Below are positions 53,521 to 62,197 of a stretch of DNA of 64,000 bases, piece by piece (the first letter of the stretch is position 1; each line of letters opens with the position of its first letter). Origin of the DNA: Pelagicoccus albus (GTDB taxonomy: Bacteria > Verrucomicrobiota > Verrucomicrobiia > Opitutales > Opitutaceae); contig NZ_JACHVC010000012.1 of the NCBI RefSeq assembly GCF_014230145.1, positions 191,001 to 255,000 on the forward strand, written 5' to 3'. The translations under genes and the position numbers were made by a program. Under the pieces are notes generated by a model that saw only the letters and a program-made list of their open reading frames with translations, ran no database searches and was not told the DNA's origin.

Positions 53521-54936
53521 GTGACTCCCATCCCCAAAAAACTCTTCCTACTTTCAATTTCCGACCGAGAGAATGACCACGTCGATCTGGTCAGACTTCT
53601 CGAACAATCTTCTCTTGAGGAATTCCGTACCCAAAGCTGTCAGCCGGGGGAGGACCTCAGCAGAAGGCTCAAACTCTGTAAGTTCGATCTAGCGTTCTTT
53701 CATCTGGCAGATGGGACAGATATCTCAGAACAGCACGCACGCATACGGGAAATTGAGCCTGGCCTTCCCATCATCGCCTTCACCGCGAGCAAACGAATCA
53801 ACAGCGAGCTGGAAGACAATTTCCTCGATTGCTACGCGCGCAGCGACCAGAGCCCAAGTCTAGTCCGTTGCGCCATTGCCCAAGCCCTTGGCAAGAAAAC
53901 AGCCCTGGACCGGGAGCTCGAGTTCCACCGGAAACTTGATATGGCAGCCCGCTTTTCCGATCTGGGATCTTGGGTGGTAGACATCAACGAACAGTCATTC
54001 CAATTCGACACGACCGTTGCCCGACATCTAGGACTTGCAGAACGTTGCGGAACAATGGAACTGGAGACCTTGTTTGACCTAGCCTCGCCAAGCGACCAGC
54101 AAGCTGTTCGATCCGCTTTCAACTCAGCCATTTCCAAAGGCACAGATCTGAACATCAGCTTCGAGACCGTACAAACCGAGGGTCAGCCTATCCGAATTGC
54201 TTTGAGGGGTAGCCTGAGTAGCGATGCTAACTCTAAGCTCATCGGCTTTTCCCGCAAAATGCAGGACTTTCCCGCCATCTCCCGATGCGAGCAAAGGGAG
54301 TCAATGCCAACCGAGCTTGACCATCAATTGATCGAAGCTTGCTCGAGCCAAGAATCGAGTGACTCGCTTAGCATTGACCGCGACAAGACGCTGAAACGGG
54401 TCATGAAATCGATCAAGAGCCAGAGCGGGCCAAAATCGAGTAGTGAGTTTCCCTTCGACTTTTCCTCTCAGCAAGCTTCCGACTACGCCGAACCTAGCGT
54501 CCAACAGGACGGCTTCGTTCGAGCTGCCGAGCGCTTGGTTGCCATCACTGGCAACGGTGATTTCGACCTCTCCATTACCCTGAGCATCGAAAACGACGGG
54601 GCTATCGAGCTGGAGCAGGAAAAAGAGCTTCTCTTCGACATCATGCGCGAACTGCTTACCAACGTGGTGAGACACGCCAGCGCAAAACGTTGTATCATCG
54701 CCCTGTTCCGTCACGAGGGAGAATGGATACTCCAAGTTGAGGACGACGGAGTCGGGCTCGAAAGTAAGATCGTATCCGTCTCGACTCCCCTCGACAAAAT
54801 CGGCCTCTTCCACATCCGCAGCCAGCTCTCCACCAAAGGAGGCCAGCTTGACATCACCGCAGCGCATCCGACCGGACTCATCGCCCGAGCTCGTTTGCCG
54901 GTCAGCTTAGGCAACCGCGGAGCCGAGAGAGCTTAG
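53521..54936 (+). CDS. Receiver-like/PAS/ATPase signalling protein lacking a His-phosphotransfer domain
   Basis: 471 residues. Part 1 (about 1-115) is receiver-like (LFLLSISDRENDHVDLVRLL; FDLAFFHLADG; LPIIAFTASKR) without the acidic phospho-Asp context. Part 2 (about 140-255) is PAS-like (FSDLGSWVVDINEQSFQFDT). Part 3 (from about 365) is a NarX/DegS-type ATPase (IMRELLTNVVRHASAKRCII; VEDDGVGLE; IGLFHIRSQL). The histidine-containing dimerisation helix normally just before part 3 is not visible. It may be a degenerate kinase or an ATP-dependent modulator. The start is GTG with AGGAAGAG upstream. The stop overlaps that of the convergent MFS gene by four bases. Confidence 0.75.
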   Translation: MTPIPKKLFLLSISDRENDHVDLVRLLEQSSLEEFRTQSCQPGEDLSRRLKLCKFDLAFFHLADGTDISEQHARIREIEPGLPIIAFTASKRINSELEDNFLDCYARSDQSPSLVRCAIAQALGKKTALDRELEFHRKLDMAARFSDLGSWVVDINEQSFQFDTTVARHLGLAERCGTMELETLFDLASPSDQQAVRSAFNSAISKGTDLNISFETVQTEGQPIRIALRGSLSSDANSKLIGFSRKMQDFPAISRCEQRESMPTELDHQLIEACSSQESSDSLSIDRDKTLKRVMKSIKSQSGPKSSSEFPFDFSSQQASDYAEPSVQQDGFVRAAERLVAITGNGDFDLSITLSIENDGAIELEQEKELLFDIMRELLTNVVRHASAKRCIIALFRHEGEWILQVEDDGVGLESKIVSVSTPLDKIGLFHIRSQLSTKGGQLDITAAHPTGLIARARLPVSLGNRGAERA

Positions 54937-56291
54937 GATCGCAATTTAAGAGCTAGTTTTCTCTGGGGATTATCAGCCCAGTAAGCCGAGATCATAAGCG
55001 CAAGGGCAACCAAGCCCGCCACCCAATTGGGTAATGAATATCCTCCAAGATAGGATCTCGCCAAACTGAAGACCAAGGGTCCTACCGAGCTTCCGATCAC
55101 TATGATGGAGGCGAAAACGCCGCTTATGGCACCCAGATGCTTGAGCCCAAAAAAGCGCGGCATAAAAACGCCGCTAAGAGCGCCAAAACAGCCCCCGCTA
55201 ATTCCAAACCCCAAAACGATGGCCACTGAGAGAGCCACTCCATCGAGGGCCGCCAAACCTAGGCCAGCGATGACAGTGCCCATGGCCATGAAAGCGAGCA
55301 GGTACTTCAAACGCCACTTATCGCTCATCCAGCCGACAAAAACGCTGATCACAGCATTCAGCGCGGCGATGGGAACGAAGAGGTTCAGCATCGAATCCGC
55401 GGTTCTCCCAAGATCGTTCGCCACGTCGATCACATGAAAGGCGTAGCCGGTGAAATAGCAGGATTGCAGGGCAAAAACTAAACTGAAGGCCCAGAATGGA
55501 AAGCTGCGAACCGCCTCGCCTCTCGTAAACTCTTGCACGATTGAGAATTCAGGATCCCCCTCCCGCTTCCGGTTTGGCTCCTTCCCTCCATCGACCGTCA
55601 AACCACATTCGGCAGGATTGTCCCGGTAGAGCAACCAAGCTAAAAGGCAAAATCCAGGGGCGATCGCCAAAGCCATTAGCCGCCACGACTCTCGCCAGCC
55701 AAAGGTCTCGATCAACTCGTTGAAGAGCTTCGGAGCAAGAGAGAAGCAAACCGTTACCGCGATCCCGCCGATCGAGAAAATCTTCCCCCGATGGGCCACC
55801 CACCACTTTCCGATCATGTTGCGGGAGGTCATCATCACCAATCCCTGCCCAAAGAAACGGATCAGAAAGAAACCGAAAACCAAACACAGCATCGACGCCC
55901 AGGACGCTTGAATCGCACCACCCAAAACGTCTCCCACCCCTCGGGCCGCGAAGTCTACTAAGCTCATGTAGCACAGCGAGAGGGCCAACGCCACGCTAGC
56001 GCCTACGATCATCAGACGCGCCCCAAATCGATCGAACAGCCGACCGGCATAGGGCAACAGCAATCCGCTTGCCGCAGTGCCTACGAAATAGGCGGCGCTG
56101 ACTCCCGTCCGACTCAAACCGAGAGCCAAGATCAACTTTTCGTTGAAGACGTTCACCCCGATCGTCTGCCCGGGCACACTGGCCACCATTCCGATAGTGC
56201 CGGCTACCGCGATGATCCAGCCATAGTGCAAACGGCCACTCGCTGGCTTGAACGGGACCTCCGCTCCAAACGCCTTTTCCCTAATGCTCAC
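54933..56291 (-). CDS. MFS transporter (oxalate/monocarboxylate-type)
   Basis: 452 residues with twelve membrane segments. The opening YGWIIAVAGTIGMVASVPGQ and motif A-like LPYAGRLFDRFGARLMIVG resemble the OxlT/monocarboxylate porter branch of the major facilitator superfamily. FFGLKHLGAISGVFASIIVI marks the second half. The substrate is probably an organic acid, but the sequence does not decide. It is divergent from the metal permease gene across 111 bases. Confidence 0.88.
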   Translation of the reverse strand: MSIREKAFGAEVPFKPASGRLHYGWIIAVAGTIGMVASVPGQTIGVNVFNEKLILALGLSRTGVSAAYFVGTAASGLLLPYAGRLFDRFGARLMIVGASVALALSLCYMSLVDFAARGVGDVLGGAIQASWASMLCLVFGFFLIRFFGQGLVMMTSRNMIGKWWVAHRGKIFSIGGIAVTVCFSLAPKLFNELIETFGWRESWRLMALAIAPGFCLLAWLLYRDNPAECGLTVDGGKEPNRKREGDPEFSIVQEFTRGEAVRSFPFWAFSLVFALQSCYFTGYAFHVIDVANDLGRTADSMLNLFVPIAALNAVISVFVGWMSDKWRLKYLLAFMAMGTVIAGLGLAALDGVALSVAIVLGFGISGGCFGALSGVFMPRFFGLKHLGAISGVFASIIVIGSSVGPLVFSLARSYLGGYSLPNWVAGLVALALMISAYWADNPQRKLALKLRS

Positions 56292-56402
56292 CCCTCCGCT
56301 CTAGCGGCTGCCCGGGTAAAATCCACCCTCAATATCGGAAGGGGCAAAAAACGTTTCGCCAAAGACCGGCTTCATTCGTAGAAGCAACGAGGAGCACCTC
56401 AT

Positions 56403-57650
56403 ATGGAAATTCTTAGCAAACTCGCCAGCCACACTTGGGCAATGATCGCCGAGATGGGGCCCTATTTGATCCTGGGGCTAGCCATCTCCGCCTTGCTGCA
56501 CCGCTTTCTCAAGCAGGCGTGGATCGAACGCCTGATGGGGCGGAGAAACCTGAGCTCCGTCCTCTGGGGAAGCGTGGTAGGCGTTCCCATGCCCTTGTGC
56601 TCCTGCGGGGTCATTCCTGTTACGATGAGCCTTCACTCTCGAGGAGCGAGCAAGGGGGCCACCGTGTCATTCCTCACCTCCACACCTCAAACCGGTGTAG
56701 ATTCCTTTCTAGCAACTTACGGGATGCTGGGACCCGTTTTTGCCATTTATAAAATCATCGTTGCCTTCGTGTCCGGCGTACTCGTCGGACTAACCACCGA
56801 CTTCTTCGAGAAGGACCAAAAGGCAAAGTCTGACAATTCTCTCGCTTCCGCCCAAAACGCCAAGCAACCGACCTTGCGAGAATCCCTTCGCTACGGCTTC
56901 TACACCATGCCGGGCGATCTCGCCTCCGCTCTCTTGATCGGTTTCGTCCTAGCCGGTCTGATTAGCGCCTTTGCTCCAGAAGAGATGCTCGGCAACCTTC
57001 CGGGCGGAGCCTTGTCGGCCATTCTGCTGACTACCTTGATCTCAGTGCCTTTCTACATCTGCTCGACCGGTTCGATACCTTTGGCTTTGGCTTTGGTTCA
57101 CAGCGGTCTACCGATCAGCGCCGCCCTCGTTCTGCTCATAGCAGGCCCAGCCACCAACATCGCCACCATCACCACCGTACGGAAAGTGCTGGGTGGACGC
57201 AGCACTCTAATCTACGTGACCGGGGTCGTACTCGCTTCTTGGATTGCCGCAGCTATCTACCACTTTTTCATCAGCTCCAGCACTCTAGGGCACCACCAAA
57301 TGGACCACGTGATGGAACTCCCACTCTGGAAACACATCGGAGGAGCCGCTTTGCTCGCTCTTTTAGTGTTTCCCCACTTCAGGCAGCGCTTTACTTCTTC
57401 CCAGCCGCACGATCACGATCATTTCGAACCAGAAACCATGTCACAACAACACAAGCTCTCCATCCAAGGCATGAACTGCAGCCACTGCGAAAACTCAGTG
57501 CGCAACGGACTCGCCTCCCTTCCGAATACCGAGGTTCTCTCCGTCGACAAAGCAAACTCCTCCGCAGTCATCAAATCCGATTCCTTCGACGAAGAGCTCG
57601 TGCGAGAAAAGGTCGTATCTCTCGGCTTCGAATACCAAGGCACGCTTTAG
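56403..57650 (+). CDS. SO_0444-type Cu/Zn permease fused to an HMA metal-binding domain
   Basis: 415 residues. The first 335 form a permease of the DUF318/SO_0444 family with about eight membrane segments, metal-linked cysteines in PLCSCGVIPVTMS (Cys66 and Cys68) and PFYICSTGSIPLA, and a His-rich region (HHQMDHVMELP; HDHDHFE). The last 67 residues are a heavy-metal-associated domain of the CopZ/Atx1 type with GMNCSHCENSV. The family exports or handles Cu or Zn. The HMA domain starts with MSQQHKLSIQ, so it may be a former separate chaperone now joined to the pump. Confidence 0.9.
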   Translation: MEILSKLASHTWAMIAEMGPYLILGLAISALLHRFLKQAWIERLMGRRNLSSVLWGSVVGVPMPLCSCGVIPVTMSLHSRGASKGATVSFLTSTPQTGVDSFLATYGMLGPVFAIYKIIVAFVSGVLVGLTTDFFEKDQKAKSDNSLASAQNAKQPTLRESLRYGFYTMPGDLASALLIGFVLAGLISAFAPEEMLGNLPGGALSAILLTTLISVPFYICSTGSIPLALALVHSGLPISAALVLLIAGPATNIATITTVRKVLGGRSTLIYVTGVVLASWIAAAIYHFFISSSTLGHHQMDHVMELPLWKHIGGAALLALLVFPHFRQRFTSSQPHDHDHFEPETMSQQHKLSIQGMNCSHCENSVRNGLASLPNTEVLSVDKANSSAVIKSDSFDEELVREKVVSLGFEYQGTL

Positions 57651-57704
57651 CGAAGATCCTTGAATCCTTCGCGGCAGCGCCTATCGACCGTGATAAACAA
57701 AACC

Positions 57705-58184
57705 ATGCGTCTGCCCATCACAATCGCCGCCCTTTCCTGCCTCGCCAGCCTGTTGAGCTCCACCGAGATCGTTTCGCTGGACAACAGGGCAACGCATCTG
57801 GAGACCCGTTTGTCCAGCCCCTCAACCTTGGTCGTCAAGGTAAGCAACCCCGCGGAACTCTCCGAAGCTCAGCGTTTGTTAACTTTGGCTTTCTCCTACG
57901 ACCAACCCTGCCTGATTCTGGTCGTTCTGCCAAACGATCGGGCCGAAGCACTCTACATACAACAAGCAGCCAATCGCTTTTTCCGCTCTGACTTTAGCTT
58001 AAGCTCTACCTACTTCCTGACTGCCGAAAACGACCCCTTCCCTCGTGCCAAAACCTTGCTGCTGAGTCCCGGGCAATCGCGGCCTCTGTATCAGTCTGCC
58101 TACTACCCGAGTGAATTGCCCAACTCGAAAGGCTCCTCCGGACGCTGGGCGCCCAGACGTCCCAAATCCAGCGACTCTCAATAA
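57705..58184 (+). CDS. Small secreted hypothetical protein
   Basis: 159 residues from the ATG at 57705; an in-frame ATG at 57660 is possible. I prefer 57705 because it opens a signal peptide at once (MRLPITIAALSCLASLLSS). The mature part has an alpha/beta pattern (LILVVLPNDRAEALYIQQAA) and a Pro/Ser/Arg-rich tail. No family is recognised. It lies about 55 bases after the metal permease, same strand, and may be co-transcribed with it; I see no metal motif. Confidence 0.6.
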   Translation: MRLPITIAALSCLASLLSSTEIVSLDNRATHLETRLSSPSTLVVKVSNPAELSEAQRLLTLAFSYDQPCLILVVLPNDRAEALYIQQAANRFFRSDFSLSSTYFLTAENDPFPRAKTLLLSPGQSRPLYQSAYYPSELPNSKGSSGRWAPRRPKSSDSQ

Positions 58185-58233
58185 ACCGGACAAGAAACAG
58201 CGACGGTTGCTCCCCTTTGCTTAGACTTTCGAA

Positions 58234-61200
58234 ATGTCGAAACCCTCCGACAAGCTGCCTGAGTTCAGCATCCCACTCCCGGTTCAGTACCCGCCGGAGC
58301 TCCCCATTTCCCAACGGCGAGAGGAGATCATCGCCGCCATGCGCCAGCACCAAACCATTGTTCTGACGGGCGAAACGGGATCGGGCAAGACCACCCAAAT
58401 TCCCAAGATGTGCATAGACGCGGGCCTCGGGCGAAAGGGACGCATCGCCTGTACCCAGCCTCGCCGCGTAGCGGCCTTGTCTGTAGCCAAGCGGGTAGCC
58501 GAAGAGTTGCAGGTGGACTTCGGGGCCGAAGTTGGTGCCAAGATCCGCTTCACTGATCAGACCAATAAGTCGACTCGGGTTAAGTTCATGACCGACGGCA
58601 TGCTGCTAACTGAAATCCATGCCGATCCTTTGATGCGGGACTACGAAGCGGTTATCATCGATGAAGCTCACGAACGCTCTCTCAACATCGATTTCTTGCT
58701 CGGCCACCTCAATCAACTACGGTCCCGCCGCCCGGATCTGAAAATAGTCATCACTTCCGCGACCATCGATACCGACAAGTTTTCCGCCGCGTTCGATGAA
58801 GCCCCGATAATTGAGGTTTCAGGCCGCGTCTACCCAGTCGACATCGTCTACGCGCCCTTGGACGAGCTCCTCGAAGAGTCGGGCGACTTCACCTACATTC
58901 AAGGCATCGTCGAATCCACTCAGCGAATACAGACCGAATTTGGAAACTCCGGAGACATTCTCGCTTTTCTGCCTACCGAGAAAGATATTCGCGAAGCGAT
59001 GGACGCAGTCGAGGATCGCTTTCGCAATCGGCTAGAAGTCATACCGTGCTTTGGCCGACTTTCCAATGCGGACCAGCAACGCATCTTCCAAAGCTCCCCG
59101 AAACGGAAACTGATTCTCTCCACCAACATCGCGGAGACCTCGCTCACCATTCCGGGAATCCGTTTCGTCATCGACGCGGGACTCGCACGTATCTCCCGCT
59201 ACAATCCGCGCGGACGTACCAAACGCCTGCCCATCGTAAAAGTCTCCCAAAGTTCCGCGAACCAAAGAGCTGGCCGTTGCGGTCGCGTTGCGGATGGTGT
59301 CTGCATTCGCCTGTATTCAGAGAAAGATTACCTGTCGAGACCAGTCTATTCCGTGCCAGAGATTCAACGGTCCAATCTGGCGGACGTCATCCTCCGCATG
59401 ACCGCATCACGCTTGGGGAATGTAGAAACCTTTCCTTTCATTGATCCTCCCACGCCTGCCGCGATCACCGCGGGCTATCAGCTGCTACAAGAGCTGGGAG
59501 CGCTAGAATCCTCCGATTCCGATAAACGGTCTCGTCTCACAAAACTCGGTAGGCAGCTGGCACGACTCCCTGCTGACCCGACGGTCGGTCGCATGCTTCT
59601 CGAAGCTGAACAAGACGGAGTGACTCACGAAGTCCTGGTCATCGCATCCGCGTTATCGATACAAGACCCACGCGAGCGTCCCATGGATAAAGATGCCGCC
59701 GCTCGCCAAGCCCACGCCCAATTCGACCACCAACATTCGGACTTCCTCACCCTTCTTAATATATGGGAAGCCCTGCACGACGACTTCGAAAAGTTGTCCC
59801 AATCGCGTTTGCGGAAATTCTGCAAAAAGAACTTCCTCAACTACCTGCGTATCAGAGAATGGCGTGACATCTATCAGCAACTGGAACGCTCGCTGCCCAA
59901 GAAGCGCGAAAACAAACCCCACAAGTCGTTCAACTCCGACAAGGGAGAACTGACTCGCGACAGCGCCAGATACCAAGCTATCCATACCTGCCTACTTACC
60001 GGTCTGCTCGCCAACGTGGGTCAACGCGAGGACGTTAATCTCTACAAGTGTTCGTCCAATCGGAAACCACTGGTTTTCCCAGGCTCCTCTCTCTTCATAC
60101 GTCAACCAAGGGACAAAAACGGGAAACGGAAAACCCAAGCCAACGAATCCAAGGCTAAGAAACGGAAATCCCCCGAATGGATCCTATCCGGAGAAATCGT
60201 TGAAACAAATCGCCTCTACGCGAGGACAGTCGCGTCCATCGATCCTAATTGGATTCTGGAGGTAGGTCGACATATCCTGAGCTACTCGTACAGCGATCCT
60301 GAGTTTCTCACGGACCAAGGCCGAGTCGCTGCCAGAGAGTCTATTCGTATTCACGGTCTGGAGATACAAAACAAGCAAGTTTCCTATCTAAAAGTAGACC
60401 CAGTTAAAGCGACTGAGATCTTCATCCGAGAGGCCTTACTCAATGAAGACTATCAAGCTCCCGCGAATTGGACCTTCCTTGAATCCAACCGTAAGCTAAT
60501 CTCCCGTATCCAAAATGCCCAGACCGTCATTTCGGTTGCCCATTGGATGGGCGTTGAGGAAGCGGCCTTCCGCTTCTACCGCGATCGCCTGAGACAAGTC
60601 GCCTCCATCGCGGATCTGAATCGCGTTCTGAAGAACGGGGGCATCGAAACCCTCGTCATGTCCGAGACAGATCTGACGGCTTCCGAAGAAGCCGCTATCG
60701 ATCTTTCCCTCTTCCCAGAGTCGGTCACCCTGGAGAATTCAGCCCTTCCCATCGAGTACCAGTATAAGCATGGCGACCGGAAAGATGGAGTTACTCTGAA
60801 GCTCCCCTACCACAAGACCAAGTCGGTAAACGACGCCATGTTGGACTGGCTTATTCCCGGACACCTCGAAGCGAAAATCCACGCCCTTTTCAAGGCCCTG
60901 CCCAAAGCGACTCGTCAGCAACTACAACCACTAGCGGAAAAGGCAAAAACAGTCGCTGGTGAGCTTCGCCCTACGGGCCAGACCTTGGTGGATGCGCTCA
61001 AGAGCCACCTACTTAGCAAGTATTCGATTGAAACTTACAGCAGCGATTGGGATGTATCCGCTATCCCAGAGCACCTAAAAGCGCGTGTAGAAGTTCACGA
61101 CAAAAAGGGACGAGCCATAGCCGAAGCTCGTGACACCGTGACTCTCCGCCAAGAGCTCGCTCGCAAAGAGGCCGAGCTAAGCGCGACCAAGGCAAACGAC

Positions 61201-62196
61201 ACCTCCTTGCTTTGGAAAAAGGCTAGGCAAAAACATGAAAGGACGCTGAATAGCATCAGCGAACTGAAAGGGGCTCATCTTCCGAAGAGGATTCAGATCG
61301 GTTCCCCTCAAGGCATTCCGCTCTACGCCTACCCAGCGTTACGAGCTTCTGGTGAAACCTTAGAGATACAGCTTTTCCGCTCCGAAGAGGATGCTCGCTT
61401 GGCTAACAAAACCGGAATATCGGCCCTCCTCGCCCACGAACTCCGTCGCGAGCTTGCTTGGATACGGTCAGACCTGAAGGACGTACAGAGAGTCGGACCT
61501 GCCGGAGTCGTTTTCAGACCGATCAAAGACCTTAAAGAGGATGTCTACGCTCATATCGAAAAGGATTTGAGCACCCACGATTTGGATACAATTGATTTCG
61601 ATACCATATACGAGCAACGAGAACGAGCTCACGAAAAATCCAAAGGGATCCTCTACCGCGTCGTAGACCAGCTCAAACTGATCTTAGAGAAACGACAATC
61701 CTTGGTCGTCGACCAAGAGCTCCTCAAGGCTTTCGGAAAAGACATAGACCGACTGCTTCCTCCGAATTTTCTGCGTCACACTCCGTCCCGCTATCTGAGT
61801 CGTTTCCCCGTCTATCTCGAAACCATTTCTCACCGGGCCAAGACAAGAAATCAAAACCCCAAGCGCGACACTCAACGCCAAGTTCAGGTCGATCAGTTCC
61901 GAAACCGCCTGAACCAACTGGCAAAAACGGGAAAAGACGCCAATCGTATCGATGAACTGCGCTGGCAAATCGACGAGTTTGCGGTGTCTCTCTTCGCCCA
62001 GCACCTCGGGACCGCTTATCCGATTTCCGCCAAGAAACTAGAGCAAGCCTTCGCAGAAGCCGGTTCGCCAGAAACGGAGAAGAGCACTGTGTCCATTTCA
62101 ACGAAAACAGCCGAAAACCAGCCTACACAAAAGGTCAAAAGCAAAGACCGACCTACTCAAGCCGATCTAGACTCGCTCAAAAAACTCTTTGGATAG
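58234..62196 (+). CDS. hrpA: ATP-dependent RNA helicase HrpA
   Basis: 1320 residues, the usual length of bacterial HrpA (about 1300). DEAH/RHA helicase motifs are complete: GETGSGKTTQ (46-55), TQPRRVAA, DEAHERSLN, TSATID, TNIAETSLTIPG and QRAGRCGRVADG. The helicase-associated and OB-like region follows, and the long C-terminal DUF3418 part contains WLIPGHLEAKIHALFKALPK. It remodels RNA/mRNP; in E. coli it acts on fimbrial mRNA and stalled ribosomes. It ends one base before the convergent kinase stop. There is no sign of truncation. Confidence 0.97.
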   Translation: MSKPSDKLPEFSIPLPVQYPPELPISQRREEIIAAMRQHQTIVLTGETGSGKTTQIPKMCIDAGLGRKGRIACTQPRRVAALSVAKRVAEELQVDFGAEVGAKIRFTDQTNKSTRVKFMTDGMLLTEIHADPLMRDYEAVIIDEAHERSLNIDFLLGHLNQLRSRRPDLKIVITSATIDTDKFSAAFDEAPIIEVSGRVYPVDIVYAPLDELLEESGDFTYIQGIVESTQRIQTEFGNSGDILAFLPTEKDIREAMDAVEDRFRNRLEVIPCFGRLSNADQQRIFQSSPKRKLILSTNIAETSLTIPGIRFVIDAGLARISRYNPRGRTKRLPIVKVSQSSANQRAGRCGRVADGVCIRLYSEKDYLSRPVYSVPEIQRSNLADVILRMTASRLGNVETFPFIDPPTPAAITAGYQLLQELGALESSDSDKRSRLTKLGRQLARLPADPTVGRMLLEAEQDGVTHEVLVIASALSIQDPRERPMDKDAAARQAHAQFDHQHSDFLTLLNIWEALHDDFEKLSQSRLRKFCKKNFLNYLRIREWRDIYQQLERSLPKKRENKPHKSFNSDKGELTRDSARYQAIHTCLLTGLLANVGQREDVNLYKCSSNRKPLVFPGSSLFIRQPRDKNGKRKTQANESKAKKRKSPEWILSGEIVETNRLYARTVASIDPNWILEVGRHILSYSYSDPEFLTDQGRVAARESIRIHGLEIQNKQVSYLKVDPVKATEIFIREALLNEDYQAPANWTFLESNRKLISRIQNAQTVISVAHWMGVEEAAFRFYRDRLRQVASIADLNRVLKNGGIETLVMSETDLTASEEAAIDLSLFPESVTLENSALPIEYQYKHGDRKDGVTLKLPYHKTKSVNDAMLDWLIPGHLEAKIHALFKALPKATRQQLQPLAEKAKTVAGELRPTGQTLVDALKSHLLSKYSIETYSSDWDVSAIPEHLKARVEVHDKKGRAIAEARDTVTLRQELARKEAELSATKANDTSLLWKKARQKHERTLNSISELKGAHLPKRIQIGSPQGIPLYAYPALRASGETLEIQLFRSEEDARLANKTGISALLAHELRRELAWIRSDLKDVQRVGPAGVVFRPIKDLKEDVYAHIEKDLSTHDLDTIDFDTIYEQRERAHEKSKGILYRVVDQLKLILEKRQSLVVDQELLKAFGKDIDRLLPPNFLRHTPSRYLSRFPVYLETISHRAKTRNQNPKRDTQRQVQVDQFRNRLNQLAKTGKDANRIDELRWQIDEFAVSLFAQHLGTAYPISAKKLEQAFAEAGSPETEKSTVSISTKTAENQPTQKVKSKDRPTQADLDSLKKLFG

Positions 62197-62197
62197 T

